64,000 nucleotides of DNA, from positions 1 to 64,000 of the forward strand of contig CAYFSP010000004.1 of NCBI GenBank assembly GCA_964345925.1. Reading direction: 5' to 3'. Within the stretch, counting starts at the first letter, position 1. Every line of letters begins with the position of its first letter. Source of the DNA: Miniphocaeibacter sp964345925 (GTDB taxonomy: Bacteria; Bacillota; Clostridia; Tissierellales; Peptoniphilaceae). The translations under genes were made by a program, and so were the position numbers. A model generated the notes under the pieces. It searched no databases. It was not told the origin of the DNA and worked only from the letters and a program-made list of their open reading frames with translations. Below, piece by piece: positions 19,123 through 28,109 of this stretch.

Positions 19123-20235
19123 ATGAAAATAGGAGTTTTAAAAGAGATAAAAGATAGTGAGGACCGTGTAGCGTTGACACCAGCAGGTGCAATGGCTCTG
19201 GTGAAATCAGGACATGAGGTATTCGTTGAAAAAAACGCCGGTTTAGAATCAGGATTTCCTAATGAGGAATATGAAGAGGTCGGTGCAACTATATTAAATG
19301 ATGCTTCTCAGGTTTGGAAATCTGAAATGGTTATGAAGGTAAAGGAACCAATTAAAGAAGAATACGAATACTTGCATGAAGATTTAATTTTATTTGCTTA
19401 TTTTCATTTAGCACCTAATTTAGAATTGGCAGAGGAATTGCTAAATAGAAAGGTAACAGCTGTTGCATATGAAACAGTTCAGTTACCAGATGGAAGTCTT
19501 CCACTACTTACACCTATGTCGGAAGTAGCTGGTAGAATGGCAACACAAATAGGAACTCATTATCTTCAAAAAACACATAACGGTTCTGGTATTTTACTTG
19601 CAGGTGTTCCTGGTGTAGAACGAGGTAAAGTTACAATTCTTGGTGGAGGAATTTCTGGTTTAAACGCAGCTAAAGTAGCTATTGGACTTGGAGCTAGAGT
19701 AACTATTCTAGATATAAAACCTTCTCGTCTTGCAGAGTTGGAAAATATTTTTGGAAACAGCATTCAAACATTGATTTCAAATCCATACACTATTGGAAAA
19801 TCCGTAATAGAAGCGGATTTAGTAATTGGAGCAGTCCTAGTTCCTGGTAAGAGAGCACCATTGCTAGTAACGGAAGATATGGTTAAGAAGATGAGAAAAG
19901 GTTCTGTCATTGTTGATATTGCCATTGACCAAGGTGGTATTTTTGAAACGGGAACAGAAACTGGAACACATGATAATCCTGTTTATATAAAACATGGTAT
20001 TATCCATTATGCTATTACGAATATGCCAGGTGCAGTTCCACGTACTTCCACATATGCTTTAACGAATAGCACATTGCCTTATGCTTTAGAAATTGCCAAC
20101 AATGGATTAATAAATTCAATTAAAAACAATCATGCAATTTATAAGGGCATTAACACATTTAAAGGTTATATGACAATTAAGGAAGTATCTGAAGATCAAA
20201 AAAGAGTTTTCACACCATTAGACACGATTATATAA
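19123..20235 (+). CDS. ald: Alanine dehydrogenase
   Basis: An NAD-dependent enzyme converting L-alanine to pyruvate and ammonia, 370 residues. I start it at the ATG 19123 (MKIGVLKEIKDSEDRVALTP); an upstream in-frame GTG at 19102 lies inside the GAGAAGGTG ribosome site. It shows catalytic Lys/His motifs (TYFHLA-like LFAYFHLAPN), the NAD-binding ILGGGISGLNAAKVAIGLGA, and VDIAIDQGGIFET. Monocistronic, with its own terminator. It faces a dicarboxylate/amino-acid symporter gene across that terminator. Confidence 0.95.
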   Translation: MKIGVLKEIKDSEDRVALTPAGAMALVKSGHEVFVEKNAGLESGFPNEEYEEVGATILNDASQVWKSEMVMKVKEPIKEEYEYLHEDLILFAYFHLAPNLELAEELLNRKVTAVAYETVQLPDGSLPLLTPMSEVAGRMATQIGTHYLQKTHNGSGILLAGVPGVERGKVTILGGGISGLNAAKVAIGLGARVTILDIKPSRLAELENIFGNSIQTLISNPYTIGKSVIEADLVIGAVLVPGKRAPLLVTEDMVKKMRKGSVIVDIAIDQGGIFETGTETGTHDNPVYIKHGIIHYAITNMPGAVPRTSTYALTNSTLPYALEIANNGLINSIKNNHAIYKGINTFKGYMTIKEVSEDQKRVFTPLDTII

Positions 20236-20280
20236 AAAAAGAAGGAATAGATTCAGCTTGCTGAAATATTCCTTCTTTTT
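20236..20280. terminator. Bidirectional terminator between ald and the symporter gene
   Basis: A 14-bp stem (AAAAAGAAGGAATA with its complement) has an inner TTCAG/CTGAA hairpin and T-runs on both strands. Confidence 0.9.
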
Positions 20281-21540
20281 CTATTTTTTTGAATAATATT
20301 TTTCCGTATTCATCAACCCTTCTTGTTTTGCAATAATAGCTGTACAAGCTGCATCACCAGTAATATTTACTGCCGTTCTAGACATATCTAAAATTCTGTC
20401 AATACCTAGAATTAAGACTATTCCCTCTGTTGGAAGGCCAACGGAATTAAGTACCATTGTAAGTGTAACAAGTCCTACAGATGGTATTCCTGCCGTTCCT
20501 ACAGATGCCAATGTAGCTGCAAGAATAACAGTTGCATAATCTGTCAACGTTAAAGGAATTCCATAGGCTTGAGATATAAACACAACAGCAACTCCTTGCA
20601 TAATAGCTGTTCCATCCATATTGATTGTTGCTCCTAAAGGAATTGTAAATGATGATATCTTTTTGGATATTCCCATTTCATCCAATTTATTAATATTTAT
20701 TGGAATTGTAGCATTTGAACTTGCTGTAGAAAAAGCAAACCCCATAACTGGAAAGAACTTTTTCAAAAATACAAATGGATTTACCCTTGCTAGTAAAAAT
20801 AACAGTACCATGTATACTAAAAGCAATTGTAAACCTAGCCCTACTATTACTGAAATCATATATTTAAACATTGGTGTCATAGCTTTCAAACCTAAATTTG
20901 CAAAGGTTCTAGTTATTAATGCAAATACCCCAATAGGTGCAAATTTCATGACCATCATAGTCATTTCCATCATTATATCGTTTAATTCCACCATGATATT
21001 TGCAAATCCTTTTGTTTTTTCACCAAGCTTCGCTAGGATAATTCCTACAATTAAAGCAAATACTATTATTTGTAACATCTCTCCATTTGCCAATGCAGAA
21101 ATAGGATTTATTGGAATAATATTTAAAATAGTATTCTTTATGCTGGTTTTTTCAACTACATTTTCTGCTCCCGCCTCTGGTAATGGCAAATTTAAATTTG
21201 TTCCAGGATCTATTAGATTTGCAACAGCTAAAGCTATTGCAATTGCTAAAGCCGTAGTAGTTAAATAGAATGCCATGGTTTTTATTCCAATTTTCCCAAG
21301 TTTAGTGGTATCCCCCATGCTCATACTACCAGTTACTAATGAGGCAAATACAAGTGGTACTACTAACATTTGCATTCCTCTAATAAAGCCTTGTCCTACA
21401 ACTTCGAAAGCACCGTTTATTATATATTTACTTACAATATCATTATCTAGAAATTGATTTATTAAAATTCCTAAAATAGCTCCTGATATTAATCCTATAA
21501 AAATTTTTCCTGTAAGTCCAATTCTCTTCTTTTCTTTCAT
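20281..21540 (-). CDS. Dicarboxylate/amino acid:cation symporter (DAACS)
   Basis: A 419-residue membrane carrier of the GltP/GltT/DctA family, importing glutamate/aspartate or C4-dicarboxylates with H+ or Na+. It has about eight membrane helices. The re-entrant serine-rich hairpin is present as AFSTASSNATIPI, followed by FTIPLGATINMDGTAIMQG; the second hairpin motif is GTAGIPSVGLVTL. It starts 3 nt after the end of the RmlD-like gene and is probably co-transcribed. Substrate specificity cannot be fixed from the sequence. Confidence 0.93.
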   Translation of the reverse strand: MKEKKRIGLTGKIFIGLISGAILGILINQFLDNDIVSKYIINGAFEVVGQGFIRGMQMLVVPLVFASLVTGSMSMGDTTKLGKIGIKTMAFYLTTTALAIAIALAVANLIDPGTNLNLPLPEAGAENVVEKTSIKNTILNIIPINPISALANGEMLQIIVFALIVGIILAKLGEKTKGFANIMVELNDIMMEMTMMVMKFAPIGVFALITRTFANLGLKAMTPMFKYMISVIVGLGLQLLLVYMVLLFLLARVNPFVFLKKFFPVMGFAFSTASSNATIPININKLDEMGISKKISSFTIPLGATINMDGTAIMQGVAVVFISQAYGIPLTLTDYATVILAATLASVGTAGIPSVGLVTLTMVLNSVGLPTEGIVLILGIDRILDMSRTAVNITGDAACTAIIAKQEGLMNTEKYYSKK

Positions 21541-21543
21541 ATA

Positions 21544-22392
21544 TTATACCTTTAAGTCCTTCATATAATCTTTCAAAGCATCTTCCCATTTCGAAAATTC
21601 ATATAGATCTGTAATATTTAGTAAGAAATTTTCCAATGGAGAATAATTTGGTCTTGCACCAAAGTCCTTTAAATTTTCTACTTCCTCAACCTTTACATCT
21701 ATGCCAGCTATTTCCAATACCTTTTTTGCAAAGTCAGCTCTACTACATTCACCTATGCAAGTTGCATGATATATTCCATAATCATATGAGTCCATAATTT
21801 TCAAAATAAATTTAGCAAGTTCTGTAGAGCTTGTTGGACTTCCATATTGATTTTTAAAAACTTGAACCACACCATTATTTTTGGCACTGTTTATAATTCT
21901 CTCAACATATTTATTTCCCTCTCCATATAGCCAAGAGCTTCTTAAAATAAAATATGTCATAGAAAACTGCTTAACATAATCTTCACCTAATAATTTTGAC
22001 TTACCATATATGGACTTAGGTTCTGCCTTATCGTATTCCTTATATGGAGTATTGCTATCTCCGCTAAAAATATCATCTGTCGATAATTGTATTAATTTTG
22101 CATTTGTTCTACTTGCTGCAATAGCCAAATTTTTTACCCCTATTGCATTTACTCTAAAGGCCTCATCAATATTGTTTTCACAGTATTCAACATCTGTTAA
22201 TCCTGCACAATTTATTATAATATTTGGTCTATTCATATCAACGAATAAATTCACTTTTTTTGAATCCACAATATCGACTTCATCAATATCTGTAGATAAT
22301 ATTTCATATTCTGTTGGGTTTAGTAATTTAACTAGTTCTCTGCCAATTCTTCCATTTGCACCAGTTATCCAAACCTGTGTTCCGTAAGTCAT
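21544..22392 (-). CDS. RmlD-like dTDP-4-dehydrorhamnose reductase family protein
   Basis: An SDR enzyme of 282 residues. I start it at 22392, where AAGGAGAAG precedes ATG. It has the Rossmann motif ITGANGRIGREL near the N-terminus, the strand motif NCAGLTDVEYCE, LIQLSTDDIFSGD, and catalytic YGKSK. RmlD makes dTDP-L-rhamnose, but no rmlA, rmlB or rmlC lies nearby, so it may act on another nucleotide sugar. Its coupling to a symporter gene 3 nt downstream is unusual and functionally unexplained. Confidence 0.82.
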   Translation of the reverse strand: MTYGTQVWITGANGRIGRELVKLLNPTEYEILSTDIDEVDIVDSKKVNLFVDMNRPNIIINCAGLTDVEYCENNIDEAFRVNAIGVKNLAIAASRTNAKLIQLSTDDIFSGDSNTPYKEYDKAEPKSIYGKSKLLGEDYVKQFSMTYFILRSSWLYGEGNKYVERIINSAKNNGVVQVFKNQYGSPTSSTELAKFILKIMDSYDYGIYHATCIGECSRADFAKKVLEIAGIDVKVEEVENLKDFGARPNYSPLENFLLNITDLYEFSKWEDALKDYMKDLKV

Positions 22393-22548
22393 AATATCTT
22401 CTCCTTTTTTATAGATAGTTACCATTATACAATATATATACTTAAATCGTAAAATATCATCTATTTATTAAAACTGTAAGGAAGATGTAATTTTAAATAC
22501 TTTTAATTAAAATATATAATATTAAAGGTATGTAAATTAGGAGGAAGT

Positions 22549-23481
22549 ATGAATTTAGAATTAGTTAATATTAACAAGAGTTTTTCTGGAAAACATATTT
22601 TACATGACGTAAGTTTTTCAATTGAAAGCGGACGTGCAATGGTATTTCTTGGAAGAAATGGTTCTGGAAAAACTACAACCATTAGGGCATTGATGAATGT
22701 TTTTAAACCGGATTCTGGTGATTTTATCCTTAATGGAAAAAAATTCATTAGAGAAGAATTTAAAATAGGCTATTTACCAGAAGAAAGAGGACTTTATGGC
22801 AAGGTTCCAATACTTGATCAGTTATCGTATTTAGGAGAATTAAAGAAGATGAATCCTAAATCTGCTAGAGAATCTGCTAAGTATTGGGTTGAATATATGG
22901 GACTATCAGAATATGGAAGTAAAAATTTAGATACATTATCTAAAGGTAATCAACAGAAAATTCAAATTATACAAGCAGTTATTGATGATCCTGAAATTGT
23001 AATATTAGATGAACCATTTAGTGGACTTGATCCTGTTAACTCACAAATTTTTAAAGACTTAATAAAAAGTCTTATAAAAGAAAATAAACTTGTAATATTT
23101 TCAAGTCATCAAATGGGATATGTTGAAGAATTCTGTGACGATATAACATTTATTAAATCAGGTAGAATAATTGAAACTGGGGATTTAGATAATCTTAAAG
23201 AAAAATTAGGAGATAATAAAATAAGACTTAATATAAAAAATTTTTCTTCTAATGAGTTGGAAAATAATTTATCTAATATGACAAATGTAAATATTTCTTC
23301 TGATGATAAGTCTTCAATAATAGAACTTGTAGGAAATTATAAACCTATGGAATTTTTAAAGGATGTAATGGATAAAAATTATGAAGTATCCTTATTTACA
23401 TCATATACACCTTCTTTAGAGGATATATTCATAAAGCTTGATAAAGAATATAATTTTGAAGAAAACGAAGGAGGTAAGTAA
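22549..23481 (+). CDS. ABC transporter ATPase, NatA/YhaQ-like
   Basis: A 310-residue ATPase with Walker A GRNGSGKTT (about 35-43), YLPEERGLYGKVPILDQL, signature LSKGNQQKI, Walker B IVILDEPFSGLDP and the switch HQ (SSHQM). The extra C-terminal domain of about 90 residues is typical of the NatA/YhaQ group. Its partner is the permease whose ATG overlaps its stop (TAATG). A strong GGAGGA site precedes the start, and a TATAAT box lies at 22515-22520. Confidence 0.9.
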   Translation: MNLELVNINKSFSGKHILHDVSFSIESGRAMVFLGRNGSGKTTTIRALMNVFKPDSGDFILNGKKFIREEFKIGYLPEERGLYGKVPILDQLSYLGELKKMNPKSARESAKYWVEYMGLSEYGSKNLDTLSKGNQQKIQIIQAVIDDPEIVILDEPFSGLDPVNSQIFKDLIKSLIKENKLVIFSSHQMGYVEEFCDDITFIKSGRIIETGDLDNLKEKLGDNKIRLNIKNFSSNELENNLSNMTNVNISSDDKSSIIELVGNYKPMEFLKDVMDKNYEVSLFTSYTPSLEDIFIKLDKEYNFEENEGGK

Positions 23482-24731
23482 TGAAGGGTTTATTTTCAGT
23501 ATTTAAATTTGAATTTTTAAATAGAGTAAAGCAAAAATCTATTTTGGTAACAACTTTAATTATGGCTGCTGTTATACTCGGATTAACTTTTATACCAAGA
23601 TTTTTCGATATATTTGGTTCAGAAGAATCAGCTGATACAGCCATTTCAGAATCCGTTGATAGTGAAGATTTAGATGATATTGGCTATATTATCTCTGATA
23701 ATTCATTATCTGAAAAAAATATATCCGCCATTCTATCCTTTGGTAATCCAGTAAAATATAATTCTGAAGAGGAATTGAAAAAGGATATTGAAAATGACAT
23801 AGTTAAGTCAGGATTTATATTTGATTCCTACAATCATTTTAAACAGATACAAAAGAATATATACATGTACGATATTTCTTCAGCAACTGTTCAAGAAGGC
23901 CTTTCTAAAATCCTTAGAGATGAAAAGTTGGAATCTGAGGGAATAGATATTACAAAAGTAGATGAAGCCATAAATCAGGAGGTATCGTTTGAAACTATAA
24001 ACTTAGGTAAAGATGGTATATCCGGTTTTATATTTGCCTATGTTGGAATGTTTATTGTATATATGATTGTACTTATGTTTGGTAATGCTGTAGCAACACT
24101 TGTTGCTAGAGAAAAAAGTGATAGAACAATGGAAATACTTATTACAAATACAAGTGCAAAAAACTTAATAGTAGGGAAGGTTTTTGCTTCAACTGTTGTA
24201 AGCTTTTTACAATTAGCCTTAATCTTTGCAGCTGGTATAATTGGATTTATTGTAAATAAATCATTCTATCCTTCTTGGATATTAGAAATAATAAGTCAAG
24301 GTTTAAACCCTATGGCCATATTTATTTTCTTACTGTTTACAGTACTGGGATGTTTAATGTACTTCTTCCTATATGCTGCCTTTGGAGCATTGGTAAGTAA
24401 GGTTGAAGAAGTTAATAATGCAACTGCACCAATACAATTTATATTTATTGCTAGTTTTTTCGCAACATCAATGGGAATACAAATGCCAGATAGCATGATT
24501 ATGAAAGTTGCATCAATAGTGCCTTTTTCATCACCTATGTCCTTTTTTGTTAGATATACAATGATAAAAGTACCTATTGTACAGACTTTACTTGCTATCG
24601 GACTACTTATACTAACAACAGTAATCCTTGCAGTAATATCTATTAAAATATACCGTATGGGTACATTAAATTATGGAAATAAAATGGGATTCTTTAAAAC
24701 GGTTAAGAAATTATTTGAAAAACAGGATTAA
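23481..24731 (+). CDS. ABC transporter permease, NatB/YhaP-like
   Basis: A 416-residue permease of the ABC-2 type with one N-terminal helix, a large extracellular domain (about 45-180) and five to six C-terminal helices. VAREKSDRTMEILITNTSAKNLIVGK is the conserved ABC-2 coupling segment. Related pairs export Na+ (NatAB) or are YhaQP-like; the substrate is not defined here. The gene is translationally coupled to the ATPase. Confidence 0.88.
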   Translation: MKGLFSVFKFEFLNRVKQKSILVTTLIMAAVILGLTFIPRFFDIFGSEESADTAISESVDSEDLDDIGYIISDNSLSEKNISAILSFGNPVKYNSEEELKKDIENDIVKSGFIFDSYNHFKQIQKNIYMYDISSATVQEGLSKILRDEKLESEGIDITKVDEAINQEVSFETINLGKDGISGFIFAYVGMFIVYMIVLMFGNAVATLVAREKSDRTMEILITNTSAKNLIVGKVFASTVVSFLQLALIFAAGIIGFIVNKSFYPSWILEIISQGLNPMAIFIFLLFTVLGCLMYFFLYAAFGALVSKVEEVNNATAPIQFIFIASFFATSMGIQMPDSMIMKVASIVPFSSPMSFFVRYTMIKVPIVQTLLAIGLLILTTVILAVISIKIYRMGTLNYGNKMGFFKTVKKLFEKQD

Positions 24732-24779
24732 TTTAAAAATATTTATTTCTTTAATTAATCTATATAATTGGATATATAC

Positions 24780-24841
24780 AAAAACACCTTAAATTGAAAT
24801 TTATTGTAAAGTTAAATCAATCAAAGGTGTTTTTTCTTTTT
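24780..24841 (+). terminator. Terminator after the NatAB-like operon
   Basis: AAAACACCTT pairs with AAGGTGTTTT around an AT-rich loop that can itself pair (ATTGA/TCAAT), followed by a T-rich tract. Confidence 0.7.
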
Positions 24842-24881
24842 TAAGATATAATGGAATTAATATTATTATAGGAGGAATGTA

Positions 24882-25489
24882 ATGATACTCTATACTTGTC
24901 AAAATAAAAAATCCTTTGAAGAAATAGAAGAAAAAGGTCGTTTTACAAATAAAAGAATATATATTGAAAAACATTTTGAAGATATTTCAAGTTTTTTTAC
25001 AAGATGTTATGATTGGTTCACAAAAGAAGCTTCAAAAATCGTAACGAAACCCGAAGATGTTGAGTACCCGATTTGGTGTGCTACAACTGTTGAGTCATGT
25101 TTTATGCCAATTGAAACAGAAATTATATATATATATTAAATGTACCAGATAATAAAGTAATTTTATTTGATGGTGGTAAATGGGACTATGTTCTTAATTA
25201 TAGATATATTCCAAAAGATGAATCCGACTATAAGAAATATATAGAAAATTTGAAATTAAAGGGAATAGATGACGAATATAAAATTTTTTCCAGTAAATAT
25301 TCTACCTACTATCAAAAGGAACAAGATGAAATTATAAGTAGCTGGCATAGAATCTTTAATATAAAAGATGCTACCAACTTTTCATTACAAGGCAATATTT
25401 GGGAAATAAAAAAAGAATGGATATTGGATATTGTAGAATATGGTAAAAGCATTCCTAAAAAATATTATTTACAGCAAGAAAAAAGATAA
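24882..25489 (+). pseudogene. DUF3841-like protein, frame-split at a TA repeat
   Basis: The first frame (24882-25139) starts with MILYTCQNKKSFEEIEEKG after GGAGGA and reaches PIETEIIYI. The second frame continues with LNVPDNKVILFDGGKWDYVL up to 25489. Together they read as one DUF3841-type protein; the family has no assigned function that I know. The break is in a run of alternating T and A (about 25121-25136). Removing one TA unit restores a single 201-codon frame (606 nt with stop), which matches the expected family size. The flanking protein sequence is well conserved in character, so the lesion looks recent or reversible. Confidence 0.7.
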
Positions 25490-25516
25490 GTGGAAAAATT
25501 TCTCCACTTATCTTTT
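25481..25516. terminator. Bidirectional terminator between DUF3841 gene and metal ATPase
   Basis: A 14-bp perfect stem (AAAAGATAAGTGGA and its complement) includes the DUF3841 stop codon and ends just before the stop of the ATPase at 25519. T's lie on both sides. Confidence 0.85.
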
Positions 25517-25518
25517 CA

Positions 25519-27609
25519 TTATTTTTTAATGAGCATTACTCTCATTGCATTTAATACTGCCAATAATGCTACTCCAACATCTGCAAAAACCGCAATCCAC
25601 ATATTTGCAAATCCTAAAACACCAAGTACCATAACTGCAATTTTTACTCCCAATGCAAATACGATATTCTCTATTGCTATTTTCTTAGTCTTCTTAGATA
25701 TTCTACCGAATAATGGAAGTCTTTTCATTTCCTCTCCCATTATTGTAACATCACTTGATTCAATTGCTGCATCAGAACCAAACTCACCCATGGAAATTCC
25801 CACATCAGCAAGTCTTAGTACAGGTGCATCGTTTGTTCCATCACCGACAAATGCAACTTTTCCTTGACTATTTTTCTTAATATTTTCAAATTCACTTACC
25901 TTATCCTGTGGTAGTAAATCAGCTTTATATTCATCTATACCAAGTTCTTTAGCAAAATATGCAGCTGTCTCTTCCCTATCTCCAGTTAACATTATAGTCC
26001 TTTTTATTCCTAAGGATTTTAACTCCTCTAGAGATTTTTTAGTATCCTCTTTAACTATATCGTTAATCTCTATAGATCCTACAAATCTACTTCCTATTGC
26101 CATATATAATACAGTTCCAAGTGAGTTGGATTTTTCAACTGTAATATTATTTTCTTCAAGCATTTTACTATTTCCCAGTAAAATTATATCCCCATTTAAC
26201 TCCCCTTGAATACCTCTACCAGGAATTTCAGAAATATTTTCTATTTCAATATCCACATCTTCGCTATAATACTGCCTAATGGACTCGGCTATAGGATGAT
26301 TTGAATGGTCTTCAAGTTTTTTAGCCAATTTTATTAAATATTCTTCATCTATATTCTTACTGTTTATTTTTGTAACTTCAAATTGTCCCTTTGTCAAAGT
26401 ACCTGTTTTATCAAATATTATAGTATCAACATCCGTCATAGTATCAACATAGTTGGATCCCTTAATCAATATACCATTTTTAGAACCAACGCCTATTGCA
26501 GCAAAATAAGTCAATGGTACTGATATTACAATTGCACATGGACATGAAATTACTAAAAATGTCAATGCAGTATATATCCAGTCATAAAAATTATCACCTG
26601 TTATAATCGGTGGAACAATTGCAATAATCGCCGCTAGTATAACCACTATGGGAGTGTAGAATTTAGCAAATACCGTAATAAAATTCTCCGTTTTAGATTT
26701 TCTACTACTTGCATTTTGTACCATTTCCAGTATTTGACTAACAGTTGAATCCTTAAAGCTCTTCTCCACTCTAGCTTCAATAACACCTTCATGATTTATT
26801 GAACCAGATATGATTTCAGTTCCTTCTTCTACATAGAAAGGCATTGATTCACCAGTTATGGAAGAAGTATCAAGAGAAGAACTGCCTTTTGTTATTATTG
26901 AATCAACAGGAACTTTTTCTCCTGGTAATATTCTAATAATATCTCCAACCTCTAATATTTTAGGATTAACTTTTTTAATTGAATCCCCTAAGACCAAATT
27001 GCCGAAGGTTGGTTTCATCTTAACAAGTGATTTAATTGATTTTGTAGAATTATCAACTGCTAAATCCTGTAGGTATTCTCCTACTGAATAAAATAGCATT
27101 ACTGCTATACCTTCATTTACCTCTCCTATAGCTATAGCACCAAGGCTCGCTATGGACATAAGAAAATTCTCATCAAATACCTCTCCTCTTAATATATTTC
27201 TAAATGCAGTAAGTAAAATTTTATAACCTACGATTACAAATGAAATAAGTCCAACTATTAAAGAAGCAATTCTATTTCTATCCTTTAAATATAATGATAA
27301 GCCTAGTAAAATTCCGGATACAATCATCCTCGTTATTTCAAATTTAGATGAACTTTCTCCTTCTTCTATGATTTCATCTAAATCATCATCTTCCTCTAGT
27401 ACTTCAAATCCTACATCAGGTTCAATTCTTTTAACAATATTCTTAGTTTCCTTTAAGATTTCTTCATAATCACCATTTATAGAATCAACAAATAATGTTT
27501 TATTGACAAGATTTAAATTTGCTTCCTTAACATTTTTTACATTTTTTACTTCTCTTTCAATTTTTGATGCGCAATTTGCACATGTAAGTCCTCTTAAATA
27601 AATATCCAT
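25519..27609 (-). CDS. cadA: Heavy-metal-translocating P1B-type ATPase (CadA/ZntA-like)
   Basis: A 696-residue metal exporter. The N-terminal metal-binding domain has GLTCANCASKIE (Cys10 and Cys13). The membrane CPC motif is in ISCPCAIVISVP, the phosphorylation site in DKTGTLTKG, the HP motif in HPIAESI, and the hinge GDGTNDAPVLRLADVGISMG. The CPC motif with a DVGVALLAVLNAMR C-terminus fits the Zn/Cd/Pb subgroup. It follows an ArsR-type repressor by 7 nt, so export is probably metal-induced. Symbol by similarity; the metal is not proven. Confidence 0.9.
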   Translation of the reverse strand: MDIYLRGLTCANCASKIEREVKNVKNVKEANLNLVNKTLFVDSINGDYEEILKETKNIVKRIEPDVGFEVLEEDDDLDEIIEEGESSSKFEITRMIVSGILLGLSLYLKDRNRIASLIVGLISFVIVGYKILLTAFRNILRGEVFDENFLMSIASLGAIAIGEVNEGIAVMLFYSVGEYLQDLAVDNSTKSIKSLVKMKPTFGNLVLGDSIKKVNPKILEVGDIIRILPGEKVPVDSIITKGSSSLDTSSITGESMPFYVEEGTEIISGSINHEGVIEARVEKSFKDSTVSQILEMVQNASSRKSKTENFITVFAKFYTPIVVILAAIIAIVPPIITGDNFYDWIYTALTFLVISCPCAIVISVPLTYFAAIGVGSKNGILIKGSNYVDTMTDVDTIIFDKTGTLTKGQFEVTKINSKNIDEEYLIKLAKKLEDHSNHPIAESIRQYYSEDVDIEIENISEIPGRGIQGELNGDIILLGNSKMLEENNITVEKSNSLGTVLYMAIGSRFVGSIEINDIVKEDTKKSLEELKSLGIKRTIMLTGDREETAAYFAKELGIDEYKADLLPQDKVSEFENIKKNSQGKVAFVGDGTNDAPVLRLADVGISMGEFGSDAAIESSDVTIMGEEMKRLPLFGRISKKTKKIAIENIVFALGVKIAVMVLGVLGFANMWIAVFADVGVALLAVLNAMRVMLIKK

Positions 27610-27616
27610 AAAACCA

Positions 27617-27964
27617 CTACTCCCTTATATGATCAAGTCCACTACATATAATTTCTTTTATATGAGTATCATCTAGTTCATAATATATTACCTTTCCATC
27701 TCTCCTATTTTTAACAAGTCTTCCTTGCTTTAAAATTCTCAACTGATGAGAAATTGCCGACTGACCCATATTTAAAATATTTGCCAAGTCGCTAACACAT
27801 AGTTCATTTTCACCTAATGCCATTAAAATTTTAAGCCTTGTAGAATCCGAAAATAATTTATAAAAATCTGCTAAATCATAAATCTCCTCATCTATTGGCA
27901 TACAATTAAGAGAGTTCATTGCAGTCTCCTCATTAATAAAATTATTATTTAAATTTTCCTCCAT
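27617..27964 (-). CDS. ArsR/SmtB-family metal-responsive repressor (CadC/CzrA-like)
   Basis: A 115-residue winged-helix repressor. I start it at 27964, after GAGGTGG; the longer open frame to 28003 would cross the operator. It has a C-terminal DDTHIKEIICSGLDHI helix with Asp, His and His that resembles the alpha-5 zinc site of SmtB/CzrA. The DNA helix is SDLANILNMGQSAISHQLRI, and ELCVSD carries the Cys of the alpha-3 region. It should repress the operon with the metal ATPase and release on Zn or Cd. Confidence 0.9.
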   Translation of the reverse strand: MEENLNNNFINEETAMNSLNCMPIDEEIYDLADFYKLFSDSTRLKILMALGENELCVSDLANILNMGQSAISHQLRILKQGRLVKNRRDGKVIYYELDDTHIKEIICSGLDHIRE

Positions 27965-27985
27965 AATACACCACCTCGTTTTAAT

Positions 27986-28005
27986 ATATGAATAACTGTT
28001 CATTT
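27986..28005 (-). promoter_or_regulatory. Candidate ArsR-family operator
   Basis: Imperfect inverted repeat TGAATA-AC-TGTTCA (27989-28002), flanked by AT-rich bases, 25 nt upstream of the repressor gene. It resembles the TGAAYA/TRTTCA 12-2-12 operators known for SmtB/CadC/CzrA proteins. Confidence 0.6.
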
Positions 28006-28109
28006 GTTAATTTAATCATATATCACCTTTAATTAAATGTCAAATAATACTTTCTTTAATTTTGCATATTTTAAAAAATTATAATATAGTCTTATGGGGA
28101 GGATTTTTT

